Notes: generated by a model not told the origin, from the letters alone. DNA of 64,000 nt from an uncultured Clostridium sp. (GCA_947653235.1 CANTGH010000006.1:1-64000); one strand, 5' to 3'; counted from the stretch's first letter, positions 19,076-28,581 are shown. Translations and numbers: made by a program.

Positions 19076-20401
19076 ATGAAGGATAAAATAAAACCAAGAA
19101 CGTTAGCAGGAACAATGGAATTACTACCCAATGATCAAATTATTTTTAATCAAATGGTCGATAAAATCAGAAAAGCTTATGAAAGTTTTGGTTTTTTACC
19201 ATTGGATACGCCAATTTTAGAATTGTCAGAAATTTTACTTGCTAAAGCTGGGGGAGAGACAGAAAAACAAATTTATCGTTTTAACAAAGGTGATAACGAT
19301 TTATCACTACGATTTGATTTAACAGTTCCACTTGCCAAATATGTGTCAATGAATCAAAATGAATTGACATTTCCATTTAGAAGATATCAAATTGGTAAAG
19401 TGTATCGTGGAGAAAAACCTCAAAAATGTAGATTTAGAGAATTTTATCAATGCGATGTGGATGTCATTTCCGATAAATTAGATGTGATGAATGATGCAGA
19501 AATGGTGAATGTGATTTATGAAACCTTTCAATCATTGGATTTGGCTAAATTTACAATTTGTATTAATAATCGAAAGATTTTAAATGGCTTTTTTGAAGAA
19601 TTACAAATTTCAGATAAAAAAGTAGAAGTATTGAGAATTATTGATAAAATTGATAAGATTGGTGAAAAAGCTATGCGAGAAGAACTTGACAAAATCAAGA
19701 TTGCTCAATCTCAAATGGATAAAATTTGCGAATTTATTTTGATTTCAGGAAATACACAGGATAAAATAAAAAGATTAAAAGAGCTGAAATTACAAAATGA
19801 GATATTTGCGGAAGGTTTGGAAGAACTAGAAAAAGTGACGAAATATGTTGAGCAATTCGGTATCCCAGAAGATTATTTCTGCATAGACTTGAAAATTGCT
19901 AGAGGTTTGGATTATTACACAGGAACCGTTTATGAAACGTTTTTTGATGAATATCGAAATTTAGGAAGTGTTTGTTCAGGAGGAAGATATGATAATTTGA
20001 CAGAATATTATACAAGTAGAGAATTTCAAGGTGTTGGTGTTTCGATTGGTTTATCAAGATTGTTTTCACAGTTGAAAGAAATGGAATTACTTCCATCTTC
20101 TAGTAACTCAATTTCCCAAGTTTTAATCATTCCTATGGATGAGACAACAACGGAATTTGCTTTAAAAGTCACAAACGAATTGCGAAAAAATAAAATCAAT
20201 GTAGAACTATATTCTAATTTTTACAAAGATATGAAAACCAAATTAAAATATGCTGATAAATTGAAAATTCCATATGTTTGTATTATTGGAGAAGAGGAAA
20301 GAAAAGAAAATTGTGTTATGTTAAAAAATATGAAAAACACGACACAAGAAAAAGTAAAATTAGAAGAAATTTTGGATAAAATAAAACAAGCAAATGGATA
20401 A
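19076..20401 (+). CDS. hisS: Histidyl-tRNA synthetase
   Basis: The 441-residue class II enzyme charges tRNA-His. Motif 1 region LAKAGGETEKQIYRF, motif 2 RRYQIGKVYRGEKPQ and REFYQCDVD, the HisA motif ARGLDYYTGTVYE, motif 3 GVGVSIGLSRL, and a C-terminal anticodon-binding domain are all visible. AGGAGGAGAAAA precedes the ATG. I saw no T-box in front. Confidence 0.95.
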   Translation: MKDKIKPRTLAGTMELLPNDQIIFNQMVDKIRKAYESFGFLPLDTPILELSEILLAKAGGETEKQIYRFNKGDNDLSLRFDLTVPLAKYVSMNQNELTFPFRRYQIGKVYRGEKPQKCRFREFYQCDVDVISDKLDVMNDAEMVNVIYETFQSLDLAKFTICINNRKILNGFFEELQISDKKVEVLRIIDKIDKIGEKAMREELDKIKIAQSQMDKICEFILISGNTQDKIKRLKELKLQNEIFAEGLEELEKVTKYVEQFGIPEDYFCIDLKIARGLDYYTGTVYETFFDEYRNLGSVCSGGRYDNLTEYYTSREFQGVGVSIGLSRLFSQLKEMELLPSSSNSISQVLIIPMDETTTEFALKVTNELRKNKINVELYSNFYKDMKTKLKYADKLKIPYVCIIGEEERKENCVMLKNMKNTTQEKVKLEEILDKIKQANG

Positions 20402-20430
20402 CGATTCAAATCAATAAACATAAATATCAT

Positions 20431-20459
20431 TTGACAAAGGATGAAACAATTCATATAAT
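20431..20459 (+). promoter_or_regulatory. Consensus promoter for the 20488 gene
   Basis: TTGACA, 17 bp, TATAAT, a perfect consensus 28 bp before the ATG at 20488. An open frame with a TTG codon overlaps the -35 box but has no ribosome binding site. Confidence 0.85.
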
Positions 20460-20487
20460 AAATTTAAAATCTAGGAGAAAAATAGTA

Positions 20488-21198
20488 ATGAATGTAGCAT
20501 TAGTTTTAGCATTTCTGTTTTATATAGGAAGTTCATTTGGTTGGTTTTTGGAATTATTTTTTAGACGTATAATAGCCAAAAAATGGATTAATCCGGGATT
20601 TTTAACAGGTCCATATCTACCAATTTATGGTATTGGATTAGGCACATTATTTTTACTTTCATTGGTGGATATGACATTTGTTGAAAATATCATTTTGCGA
20701 AATGTTATGATAATTATTTTTATGGGGATTATTATGACAATTCTTGAATATATGGCAGGATTGATATTTATCAAAGGATTAAAAGTAAAATTATGGGATT
20801 ATTCTAACATGTGGGGCAATATAGATGGTATTATTTGTCCCTTATATACTTTTTTGTGGACTGTATTAAGTGCTATCTATTATTTCTTTATTCAAAATTA
20901 TATGGTAGATGCTGTTGTATGGTTATCGAATAATTTAGCTTTTTCGTTTGTTATAGGATTTTTCTTTGGAATATTGACAATCGATGTGGCACATTCCATG
21001 AATTTAGTTGTCAAACTGAGAAAATTTGCACAGGAAAATGACATTCTTGTCAAATTTGAAGAATTAAAAGCAAGTATCCGAGAAGATCAAGAAAAAAGGA
21101 AAGAAAAGATAAATTATTTATTTGCTTTTAAAACCAAAAGAGTATGGGAAGAAATTCTTACAGAATACAAAAGTAAATATCAAAATAGAAGAAAATAA
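20488..21198 (+). CDS. CmpB-type putative ABC transporter permease family membrane protein
   Basis: The 236-residue protein has about five membrane segments and the features of the ABC_trans_CmpB (PF06541) group: IGSSFGWFLELFFRR near the start, GFLTGPYLPIYGIG, EYMAGLIFIKGLKVKLWDYSN and GIICPLYTFLWT. Despite the family name no ATPase or solute-binding protein is nearby, and the true role of the family is unclear. Start at 20488 behind CTAGGAGAAAAA. Confidence 0.8.
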   Translation: MNVALVLAFLFYIGSSFGWFLELFFRRIIAKKWINPGFLTGPYLPIYGIGLGTLFLLSLVDMTFVENIILRNVMIIIFMGIIMTILEYMAGLIFIKGLKVKLWDYSNMWGNIDGIICPLYTFLWTVLSAIYYFFIQNYMVDAVVWLSNNLAFSFVIGFFFGILTIDVAHSMNLVVKLRKFAQENDILVKFEELKASIREDQEKRKEKINYLFAFKTKRVWEEILTEYKSKYQNRRK

Positions 21199-21219
21199 TT
21201 TTGAGCAAGGAGGATTCAA

Positions 21220-21672
21220 ATGAAAAATCAAAAAGGTGTTACTTTAATGATATTAGTTGTGACAATTATAGCAATTGGATTAATTTTTGGAGCAATATCT
21301 TATCATTCTGTCACCAGTTATCGATTAAATGCCTATTATATGATGTGTACAGACATCGAATTATTAGATGAGAAAATTGCATTATATTATTTAAAAAATA
21401 AGACATTACCAATAATTGAAAGCGAAAGTCAATCAATAACCAGCTTGATAGAAAATTATAACGAAAATAATGTTAATTATAATCCCAATAATAGTGGTAA
21501 TTTATACAAAATTGACTTAAGCCAATTAGAGAATTTATCACTCCAAAAAACGGATTATTATATTGATGAACAAAGCCACACGATTTATGCATCGAGTGGC
21601 AGAAAATTGGAGGAAGATACGTATTATACAGTTCCTATTGATTATAGAGAAGTTGATTTAAATTTATATTAA
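21220..21672 (+). CDS. Type IV prepilin-like protein, lacks the usual Glu5
   Basis: The 150-residue protein starts with a short basic leader and QKGVTLMILVVTIIAIGLI, a class III-type prepilin signal whose cleavage would fall after the Gly. The mature position 5 is Ile rather than Glu, as in many Clostridia KGITLxAL-type pilins. The rest is a short globular domain (YYxxxQSHTIYASSGRKL). It follows the 20488 gene by 21 bp. Prepilin peptidase and assembly genes are not next to it. Confidence 0.75.
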   Translation: MKNQKGVTLMILVVTIIAIGLIFGAISYHSVTSYRLNAYYMMCTDIELLDEKIALYYLKNKTLPIIESESQSITSLIENYNENNVNYNPNNSGNLYKIDLSQLENLSLQKTDYYIDEQSHTIYASSGRKLEEDTYYTVPIDYREVDLNLY

Positions 21673-24015
21673 TTAGGATTCTTTCAGTTCTACAATTGTT
21701 ACACCATCTTCACCCTCGCCAAAAGTACCTAATCGTAGGCTTTTGACATGAGGGTGATTTTTTAAAAAAGAATGAATTCCTTTTTTTAATGCACCAGTGC
21801 CTTTTCCATGTACAATACGCACATTCATTAATCCATTTAAAATGCAGTTATCTAAATATTTGTCCACCATAAAACAAGCCTCTTCGACGTTTTGACCGAT
21901 TACATTAATTTCAGGTGAAATTCTAGAAATTTTAAAATCGTGTTTCGAATGAGAAGAAATGACTTGTTTTTTTGTGATTTGTTTGGTAGGAGCAATTTCA
22001 GAAATAGGAAAATAAGTTTTCATATTTCCAATTTGTACTTGAACCATGTCATTTTTAGTTACTTCTGAAAGAATAGTTCCTGTTTGATGAAGTGCAGGAA
22101 CTTCAATTACTAAACCAACTTTTATTTGTGTTTTTTCCAAAATAGGAGTTTGGTTTTCAGTAGTTTTTTTATCGGTTAAATGATCAATTTTTTGGTTCAA
22201 ATGTTTTCTCAAATCATTTGATTTTTTATTATTAGGTGCTTTTTCCAATTCTCGGATGATAGAATTAGCATCTTCTTTAGCAGAAAGTAAAATTTCACGT
22301 GCTTTTATTTTGGCATTTTGCAATATTTCGGCTTCTGTTTGTGCTAATTTTTCGGATTTTACTTGATACGATTGTTTTAATGCTTCAGTTTCAAGCAAAG
22401 TGTCTTCAATCTTACGTTTTTCTTCTTCTAAGATACGTTTATCTTCATAAACATTATTTAAAAGATCTTCAAGATTTGCAGTATCTTCATTGATAAACTC
22501 TTTTGCACGTTGAATGATTTGGGAAGAAATGCCTAATTTTTCACTTATTACGAAAGCGTTACTACGACCTGGAACGCCAATGAGTAGTTTATAAGTTGGT
22601 GATAAAGTATCAAAATCAAACGCAACACTAGCATTTTCAAAACCATCAGTAACCAATGCATAATTTTTGATTTCATGATAATGTGTAGTAGCAATACTCA
22701 AAATATTAGATTGCTTCAAATACTCTAAAATACTGATGGCTAAACTGGAACCTTCAATTGGATCGGTTCCAGAACCTAATTCATCGACTAAAACGAGACT
22801 ATCGGAAGTAGCGTGTTTTAAAAGGAAAGCAATATTTATCATGTGAGATGAAAATGTGCTTAAAGAATCCTGGATGGATTGTTCATCTCCAATATCTGCA
22901 AAAACTTCATCAAATAAGAAAATACTACTACCAGATTTAGCGGGAATAGGAAGTCCGCTCATTCCCATTAGGGTCAATAAACCTACTGTTTTTAATACAA
23001 CGGTTTTACCACCAGTATTGGGACCAGTTATAATCAAATTAGTAAAATCTTTTCCTAATTCGATTGTATTTTTAACAGCTTTTTCAGGTGCAATAAGGGG
23101 ATGATAGCAATCCATAAGACAAATAAATTTCTCCTCGTTTATGATAGGAGTACTACATTCATATTCTTTTGAGAATTTGGCTTTGGCAAAAATAAAGTCT
23201 AGTAAACCAATTAAGTTAGCTGTATTCAATAAATGATCAGTTTGCGTAAAAAAAAGGGAAGATAATTGCATTAAGATTTTTTCAATTTCTAATAGTTCTT
23301 CCTTATGCCAATGATTGATTTCATTATTCAATTCAAAAATAGCAATTGGTTCGATAAACAAACTAGAACCACTGGCAGATACATCATGTACAAAACCTTT
23401 GACTTCAGAACGATACTCACTTTTGATTGGAATGACAAAACGTTGATTTCGAATGGTTACAATAGGTTCTTGGACATATTTTGAGTGCAAAAGAGCGTTT
23501 AATTTGGTATGAATTTCTTGCTCTTTTTGGTGAATGATATGACGAATGTTTTTTAATTGTGGAGAAGCATTGTCTGCTATTGTATTTTCATCTAAAATAG
23601 CGGAATGAATTGACTGGATAATGCTTGCATTGGTATATAAATTTTCAAATAGATTATATATCGTAGGAAAATCAGAAATTTCGATTATTTTTGTATCCAG
23701 ATAATGTTTTAAATTTTGTGCAATTTCTAAAATATTAGATAAATCAAGAAGTTGTTTTTGGTTAAGAGAATGATTGTTTTTTAAAAGTTTTAGGGAAATT
23801 GTGATATCAGCTATTTCACAGATGGGTGGAGTGCCAAGACGATAAAAAAGTATCAAGGCTTCATTTGCTTGCTGAAGGGCTTTTTCAATTTGTTTTTTGG
23901 TTGTCATTGGCAAAATTTTCTGTGCAAAATTTTTACCCAAATAAGTAATAGCAAAGTTTTGGAGGATTTCACGAATTTTATCAAATTCTAATTTTTCTAA
24001 AGTTTTAGTATACAT
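21673..24015 (-). CDS. mutS2: MutS2 (ATPase, Smr domain), ribosome-rescue or anti-recombination protein
   Basis: The 780-residue protein has the MutS2 core, Walker A ITGPNTGGKTVVLKT near residue 330, Walker B LVDELGSGTDPIEGS, a long coiled coil, and a C-terminal Smr domain ending in RIVHGKGTGALKKG. MutS2 proteins split collided ribosomes and/or suppress recombination. The Smr segment that normally carries an LDLR/DLRG motif reads INVIGQNVEEA here, so a nuclease role of that domain is doubtful. Start at ATG 24015 behind GGAAAGGAC; an upstream TTG is less likely. Confidence 0.92.
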   Translation of the reverse strand: MYTKTLEKLEFDKIREILQNFAITYLGKNFAQKILPMTTKKQIEKALQQANEALILFYRLGTPPICEIADITISLKLLKNNHSLNQKQLLDLSNILEIAQNLKHYLDTKIIEISDFPTIYNLFENLYTNASIIQSIHSAILDENTIADNASPQLKNIRHIIHQKEQEIHTKLNALLHSKYVQEPIVTIRNQRFVIPIKSEYRSEVKGFVHDVSASGSSLFIEPIAIFELNNEINHWHKEELLEIEKILMQLSSLFFTQTDHLLNTANLIGLLDFIFAKAKFSKEYECSTPIINEEKFICLMDCYHPLIAPEKAVKNTIELGKDFTNLIITGPNTGGKTVVLKTVGLLTLMGMSGLPIPAKSGSSIFLFDEVFADIGDEQSIQDSLSTFSSHMINIAFLLKHATSDSLVLVDELGSGTDPIEGSSLAISILEYLKQSNILSIATTHYHEIKNYALVTDGFENASVAFDFDTLSPTYKLLIGVPGRSNAFVISEKLGISSQIIQRAKEFINEDTANLEDLLNNVYEDKRILEEEKRKIEDTLLETEALKQSYQVKSEKLAQTEAEILQNAKIKAREILLSAKEDANSIIRELEKAPNNKKSNDLRKHLNQKIDHLTDKKTTENQTPILEKTQIKVGLVIEVPALHQTGTILSEVTKNDMVQVQIGNMKTYFPISEIAPTKQITKKQVISSHSKHDFKISRISPEINVIGQNVEEACFMVDKYLDNCILNGLMNVRIVHGKGTGALKKGIHSFLKNHPHVKSLRLGTFGEGEDGVTIVELKES

Positions 24016-24097
24016 TATTTTTGTCCTTTCCAATTTTGATGAAAGTAGTGTATCACAAAAGTATTAAAAAGTAAACAATAATCTGTCTTTTTAATGA

Positions 24098-24126
24098 TTG
24101 ACATAAATGTAAAAATGTGGTAAAAT
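24098..24126 (+). promoter_or_regulatory. Promoter of the 24169 gene
   Basis: TTGACA, 17 bp ending TGTGG, TAAAAT. Confidence 0.75.
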
Positions 24127-24168
24127 AGATATATAATAACTAATTAGAAAGGAGAGTACCATCAGAAA

Positions 24169-24663
24169 ATGCAACTAGAAAGGGAGGAAAAAATGCGGGA
24201 GAAGTTGTCAAAAAGAGACAAAAAGTTAAATTTCATGATGTTAACTTGGTTAGCGATTGAAATAGCAATCATTTTAGGAATGTTAGTGAACGATTTTCAA
24301 AAAATGCAAACAAATGTCATTGCACTTACCATTGCTAGTATTTATGCACTTTATTTAAAGTATGAATTTGATTGGCAAGAAGAGTGCAAAAGTTCAATGA
24401 GAGAAGAACAACAAAAACGGCAACAAATCAAAGAGAAATTTAGACTTAATGAGAAGTATGTCCCAATTTTTCTTGCAAAAGGTTCTGAAAAAGAAGAAGA
24501 AGGATATCAGTTCTATGCTAAATGTAAGAAAGAAAAGATTCTTGTTTTTGCTTATCATAAGGAAAAAAGAACGAAATGGTTTTTCCAAATTACGGATTTA
24601 GAAGATTGGGAAGAATTTTCTGATATGTATGAACCATGCTTAAAATTACCAAATTTTTTATAA
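24169..24663 (+). CDS. Membrane protein of unknown function; contains CGG after a possible second start
   Basis: The 164-residue frame has two hydrophobic stretches (around residues 24-62) and a cytosolic charged domain ending in a YHKEKRTKWFFQITDL-type segment. Two starts are possible: ATG 24169 and ATG 24193 behind AAAGGGAGGAAAA. Codon 24196-24198 is in-frame CGG. A +1 shift here would stop after about ten codons, so either CGG is read normally, or translation begins further down (ATG 24235). I do not recognise the family. Terminator follows at 24673. Confidence 0.65.
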   Translation: MQLEREEKMREKLSKRDKKLNFMMLTWLAIEIAIILGMLVNDFQKMQTNVIALTIASIYALYLKYEFDWQEECKSSMREEQQKRQQIKEKFRLNEKYVPIFLAKGSEKEEEGYQFYAKCKKEKILVFAYHKEKRTKWFFQITDLEDWEEFSDMYEPCLKLPNFL

Positions 24664-24672
24664 TTGCATACG

Positions 24673-24696
24673 AGGTCACCACTTGGTGACCTTTTT
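24673..24696 (+). terminator. Terminator of the 24169 gene
   Basis: AGGTCACC / GGTGACCT stem with ACTT loop and TTTTT tail. Confidence 0.85.
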
Positions 24697-24697
24697 G

Positions 24698-24726
24698 TTG
24701 AAAAAATTTCTAAAAAGTGGTATCAT
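24698..24726 (+). promoter_or_regulatory. Promoter of the flavoprotein-YigZ pair
   Basis: TTGAAA, 17 bp ending GTGG, TATCAT, 18 bp before the ATG of the flavoprotein. Confidence 0.65.
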
Positions 24727-24744
24727 AAATAAAAAAGGAGAATT

Positions 24745-26009
24745 ATGAAAGTTATAGTTATTGGTGGTGGACCAGCTGGAATGATGGCTGCTATAGCTGC
24801 TAGAAAAGCAAAAAATGAAGTTATTTTGTTAGAAAAAAATGCGTCTTTGGGTCGAAAACTTTTAATTACTGGTAAAGGAAGGTGTAACATAACGAGTTCT
24901 TTGCCGATGAATGATTTTATAGCCAATACACCAGGAAATGGAAAATTTTTATATAGTGCTTTTCAGCAATTTACCAATCAAGATATGATTGAAATGTTGG
25001 CTGAAAATGGATTAAAAGTTAAAATAGAAAGAGGAAATCGTATTTTTCCTGTAACAGATAAAGCACAAAGTGTATTAAATTGTTTTGTAAAAGAACTCAA
25101 AAAAAATCAAGTTGCGGTTAGAACCAATGCTGATGTGAACAAAATTGATGTTCAAATGACCACAGAAGGTAAAAAAGTGATAGGAGTTTCCTTAAGGAAG
25201 GGCGAAAAAATAAGTGCAGATAAAGTCATTTTAGCAACAGGAGGAAAAAGTTATCCGAAAACAGGATCAAATGGTGATGGTTATAAGATTGCTAAAGAAT
25301 TGGGACACACAATTATTACACCAAGAGCATCCATTGTTCCATTAAAGGCAGATGATAAGATATGTCAAACCTTACAAGGCTTATCGTTAAAAAACGTAAA
25401 AATTCAGTTAAAAAATAGCGAATTAAACCAAACAATATACAATGATTTTGGAGAAATGCTATTTACGCACTTTCGGTGTAAGTGGACCAACCATTCTGAG
25501 TGCCTCGGCTCATTTGTCCAAAATTAAAAACATAGATGAATTATTGAAAAAAGGTAAAATAAAATTATGGATTGATTTAAAACCAGCCCTTTCAGAAGAA
25601 GAATTAGAGATAAGAATAAGACGTGATTTTGATATTTTCAAAAATAAGACTTTCAAAAATAGTTTGGATAGGTTATTGCCCAAGAAGATGATTGAAACAA
25701 TTGTTACATTGTCGCAAATTAATCCCAACAAAAAGGTAAATGAAATCACCAAACAAGAACGAAAAAATCTTATCGCATTATTAAAGAAATTTGAAATTAC
25801 AATCACAGGATTTCGTCCGATAGAAGAAGCAATTGTAACAGCAGGAGGTATTTCAACCAAGGAAATTCATCCAAAAACAATGGCATCCAAATTGGTAAAA
25901 GGCTTATATTTTGCAGGAGAAATCATTGATGTAGACAGTTACACAGGACGGATTTAATTTACAAATTGCCTATTCGACAGGCTATGTGGCAGGAGGAAAT
26001 GATGTTTAA
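24745..26009 (+). CDS. HI0933/BaiN-type FAD oxidoreductase, needs two +1 shifts at CGG
   Basis: An NAD(P)/FAD-dependent enzyme of the HI0933-like (YhiN/BaiN) family, 420 residues when read through. The N-terminal FAD-binding IVIGGGPAGMMAA, GKGRCNIT and the middle LATGGKSYPKTGSNGDGY are present. At 25474 CGG interrupts MLFTHFGVSGPTIL (expected Gly); skipping C25474 restores it. At 25949 CGG interrupts SYTG-GFNLQIAYSTGYVAG, the conserved C-terminus; skipping C25949 restores it and ends the gene at TAA 26007-26009. Segments: 24745-25473, 25475-25948, 25950-26009. The corrected end overlaps the YigZ start by 8 bp, so the shift also restores operon coupling. Confidence 0.92.
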
Positions 26010-26640
26010 AACGATTGAAAAGGATACGAATGCAGAAATTGTGGAGAAAAAGTCAAAGTTTATCAGCAATTTGTATTATGTTGAAACCATAGAACAAGCA
26101 GAAATACTGATAAAACAGGCAAATAAGAAATATTTCGATAGCAGACATAATTGTTTTGCTTTTCGTATCATGACAGAAAACGGAATGATGGAACGTTTTA
26201 GTGACGATGGTGAACCAGCTGGAACAGCAGGAAGCCCAATGTTAAACGTGTTAACTTCGCAAAATTTGTGCAATGTATTAATCATTGTGACACGTTATTT
26301 TGGTGGTATTTTATTAGGAACAGGAGGGCTTGTAAAAGCCTATACAGTGGCTTTGATAGAGGCTTTAAAAAACACGAAAGTCGTATCCAAAGAGCTTGGT
26401 GAAGAAGTTCAATTTGTCATAAATTATGCAGATTTGGAAAAAATGAAATATTATTTCAAGAAAAACAATATAAAGATAACGAATTTTCAATATGGCGAAA
26501 AGGTATTGGTAACCGTAGAAATCACGCCATTGAAACGAGAACAAATCTTGCAAAATAAAGAAAATTTTAATTTAATAGAATATAAAATTTTGAAATCTAA
26601 ATTTATAACCATACCAATCAATGCACAAGATTGTGAATAA
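26002..26640 (+). CDS. YigZ/IMPACT-family protein
   Basis: The 212-residue protein shows VEKKSKFISNLYYVET, DSRHNCFAFRI, RFSDDGEPAGTAGSPML and VTRYFGGILLGTGGLVKAYT, the UPF0029/IMPACT core of the YigZ family, with a second C-terminal domain. The biochemical role is uncertain (a translation-related regulator in eukaryotes). ATG 26002 lies 5 bp behind AGGAGG, which is itself part of the end of the frameshifted flavoprotein gene; the adjacent ATG 25999 is too close to the SD. Confidence 0.88.
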   Translation: MFKTIEKDTNAEIVEKKSKFISNLYYVETIEQAEILIKQANKKYFDSRHNCFAFRIMTENGMMERFSDDGEPAGTAGSPMLNVLTSQNLCNVLIIVTRYFGGILLGTGGLVKAYTVALIEALKNTKVVSKELGEEVQFVINYADLEKMKYYFKKNNIKITNFQYGEKVLVTVEITPLKREQILQNKENFNLIEYKILKSKFITIPINAQDCE

Positions 26641-26693
26641 TGTGTGAACAAATTGTGAAAATTGTGTGAATTTTAGAAAAGAAGGTGGAAAAT

Positions 26694-27560
26694 ATGAATA
26701 TAACAAACTTATCTGGACCAATTGTTGGGGCAATAATTGGTTATGGAACCAATTGGTTAGCCATAAAAATGTTGTTTAGACCGCTAAAACCGATAAAAAT
26801 CGGTAACTTTACCTTGCCTTTTACACCAGGAATTATTCCAAAACGTAAAGATAAATTGGCAAAAGCAATGGGAAATTCAGTTGGAAACCATTTATTTACA
26901 ACAGAGGATATGGCACAAATGCTTTTATCGGAAGAGGTAGAGAATACTATAGTAAATGGAATTTTGGTTCATTTAGATACAGAAAATACAGTAAAAGATT
27001 TGCTAGAAGAATTGTTTCATAAACAGAAATATTATGAAATGAGAGAAAATGTGAAAGAATTGATAAGTGAGAAAATACAAAATGGATTATTGCAAATGCA
27101 AATTGGTGAAATGATTGCACAAACAGGCGGACAAGTTATTCGTGAAAAAGTCAAAGGGAGTATGCTTCGTATGTTTGTAACAGATGGTTTGATTGATTCG
27201 ATACTAGAACCGATGAGTATAGAAATTGAGAATTATGTAAAAGAGCATGGAAAAGAAAAAATCATGCCAATACTTGAACCTGAAATAAATTCATTTGAAA
27301 ATACATCCATAAAAGATTTGCTAGAGAGTTTAGATGAGATAGTTATAAGAGATATTTATCGCAGATTCGTGAGCTTATATGTAAAAGATTTATTAGATAA
27401 ATTAGATATTTCGCGTGTGGTTGAAGAAAAAATAAATAACATGGAAGTCAAAGAATTGGAAAAACTTTTGTTGTCTATTATGAAAAAGGAATTGGGAGCA
27501 ATTGTTAATTTAGGAGCGTTGATAGGACTTATCTTGGGCAGTTTGAATATGTGGCTATAA
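26694..27560 (+). CDS. DUF445 family membrane protein
   Basis: The 288-residue protein starts MNITNLSGPIVGAIIGYGTN and has LAIKMLFRPLKPI, FTPGIIPKRKDKLAKAMGNSV, then long amphipathic helices and a C-terminal membrane helix (GALIGLILGSLNMWL). DUF445/YheB-like proteins are membrane-anchored and found in many spore-formers; function unknown. Start at ATG 26694 behind GAAGGTGGAA; an upstream GTG is in the SD. Confidence 0.85.
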   Translation: MNITNLSGPIVGAIIGYGTNWLAIKMLFRPLKPIKIGNFTLPFTPGIIPKRKDKLAKAMGNSVGNHLFTTEDMAQMLLSEEVENTIVNGILVHLDTENTVKDLLEELFHKQKYYEMRENVKELISEKIQNGLLQMQIGEMIAQTGGQVIREKVKGSMLRMFVTDGLIDSILEPMSIEIENYVKEHGKEKIMPILEPEINSFENTSIKDLLESLDEIVIRDIYRRFVSLYVKDLLDKLDISRVVEEKINNMEVKELEKLLLSIMKKELGAIVNLGALIGLILGSLNMWL

Positions 27561-27593
27561 AAAATAAAAAAAATAGGAAATTTTTTATAGGTC

Positions 27594-27622
27594 TTGACAT
27601 ATAATGAAATATAAGTTATAAT
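27594..27622 (+). promoter_or_regulatory. Consensus promoter of tRNA-Cys
   Basis: TTGACA, 17 bp, TATAAT, 16 bp before the tRNA 5' end. Confidence 0.85.
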
Positions 27623-27638
27623 GATTAAGCTTAAATGT

Positions 27639-27713
27639 GGCGTTGTAGCCAAGTGGTAAGGCATGAGTCTGCAAAACTCTGATTCGGCGGTTCGAATCCG
27701 CCCAACGCCTCCA
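27639..27713 (+). tRNA. tRNA-Cys (GCA)
   Basis: A cloverleaf can be folded: acceptor GGCGTTG / CAACGCC, D-arm GTAGCCAAGTGGTAAGGC, anticodon loop with GCA (GAGTCTGCAAAACTC), T-arm GGCGGTTCGAATCCGCC, discriminator T, encoded CCA. A 3' U discriminator plus GCA anticodon identify cysteine. It is the only tRNA I see; it is followed by an accessory island, typical of an integration site. Confidence 0.95.
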
Positions 27714-27755
27714 ATGATGTTTCTGTTTGAACTATATTAAACAGAATTGATACAG

Positions 27756-27792
27756 AAATCAATCAGAAAATAAAATCTGGTTGATTTTTTTG
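27756..27792 (+). terminator. Terminator after tRNA-Cys
   Basis: AAATCAATCAGA / TCTGGTTGATTT stem (one G-U) followed by TTTTTT. Confidence 0.75.
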
Positions 27793-27832
27793 TATGCGAA
27801 AAAATCTTCCAACGGAAAGGAGGATTATTTTT

Positions 27833-28193
27833 ATGGTTAAGATAATTAAGCAAGAACTAGAATTTGAGGAATGTCTAAAACAATGACTGGAGTTTATTTG
27901 AAAGATTAAAAAGTGATATTAAATCAAAAAGAATCAATACAATCGTTGCTTTAAAGTTAGATAGAATAACGAGAAGTATTTATGATTGAGAAAATCTAAT
28001 GACCTTTTTAGATGAAAATAATGCTTACCTTGATTGTGTAAATGATGAAATAAATATTATAACCGCAAATGGTAAAATGATTTGTAGGTTACTAATGAGT
28101 GTGAGCCAGAACGAAATTGAAAGAACAAAAATAGGAATGGTATATTTGACGACAATGATAATGAAATTGCAAATAATACTTACAGAAAAGTAA
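27833..28193 (+). pseudogene. Remnant of a large serine recombinase
   Basis: Reading through stops, the translation after 27920 runs as RINTIVALKLDRITRSIYD, TGA, ENLMTFLDENNAYLDCVNDE and then ANGKMICRLLMSVSQNEIER, which is the catalytic-domain end of serine integrases such as TndX/TnpX-type. The N-terminal catalytic Ser region and the long C-terminal DNA-binding part are missing, and at least two stops interrupt it. It marks a decayed integrative element behind tRNA-Cys. The TGA sits where Trp is expected (YDWENL). Confidence 0.8.
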
Positions 28194-28263
28194 AGCCAAA
28201 AGAAGAAAATATTGACAAGTGTAAAAAGAAAAATAATTTTGAATTAAAGTAAAGAGAAATACT

Positions 28264-28581
28264 ATGGAAGAAAATAAAATTGAAAAAGTAATAAATATAA
28301 TTAAAGATATGGATATAAAAAATAAATTAAGACTAGGAATTTGTTTGTCTACAAGTGATTGGGCACATATTATATATAATAAAGATGAAATGTATAAAAA
28401 GTTTGATACTATGTTAAAAGAAGTAAATGAAGAATATAGAACTACTCTTATAAATTTTGCTAAATATAAACTTGTAATGTTTACAATGTCTAAAATTATG
28501 GAAATGGAACAAAGTGAAAGAAATAAAGTTACTTTATATTTATTTAATACTATAGAAAATAGGATTAAAAATGGTATTTAG
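28264..28581 (+). CDS. Small hypothetical protein of the island
   Basis: A 105-residue charged helical protein with no membrane segment and no motif I recognise; ends in TAG. The ribosome binding site is weak (AAAGAGAAATACT). It lies between the recombinase remnant and a promoter at 28582. It may be a gene of the former mobile element. Confidence 0.5.
   Translation: MEENKIEKVINIIKDMDIKNKLRLGICLSTSDWAHIIYNKDEMYKKFDTMLKEVNEEYRTTLINFAKYKLVMFTMSKIMEMEQSERNKVTLYLFNTIENRIKNGI

Noticed and set aside
19000-19076. T-box leader in front of hisS
   Set aside because: The gap to the preceding gene is only 27 bp and has no T-box features.
20431-20487. Longer N-terminus for the CmpB-like protein from TTG 20431
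   Set aside because: That TTG is part of a perfect -35 box and has no ribosome binding site; ATG 20488 has one.
27833-28193. TGA read as tryptophan (serine recombinase YD-TGA-ENL)
   Set aside because: The intact genes use TGG for Trp with no in-frame TGA, and DUF1836 ends at TGA; the recombinase is a decayed relic with other defects.
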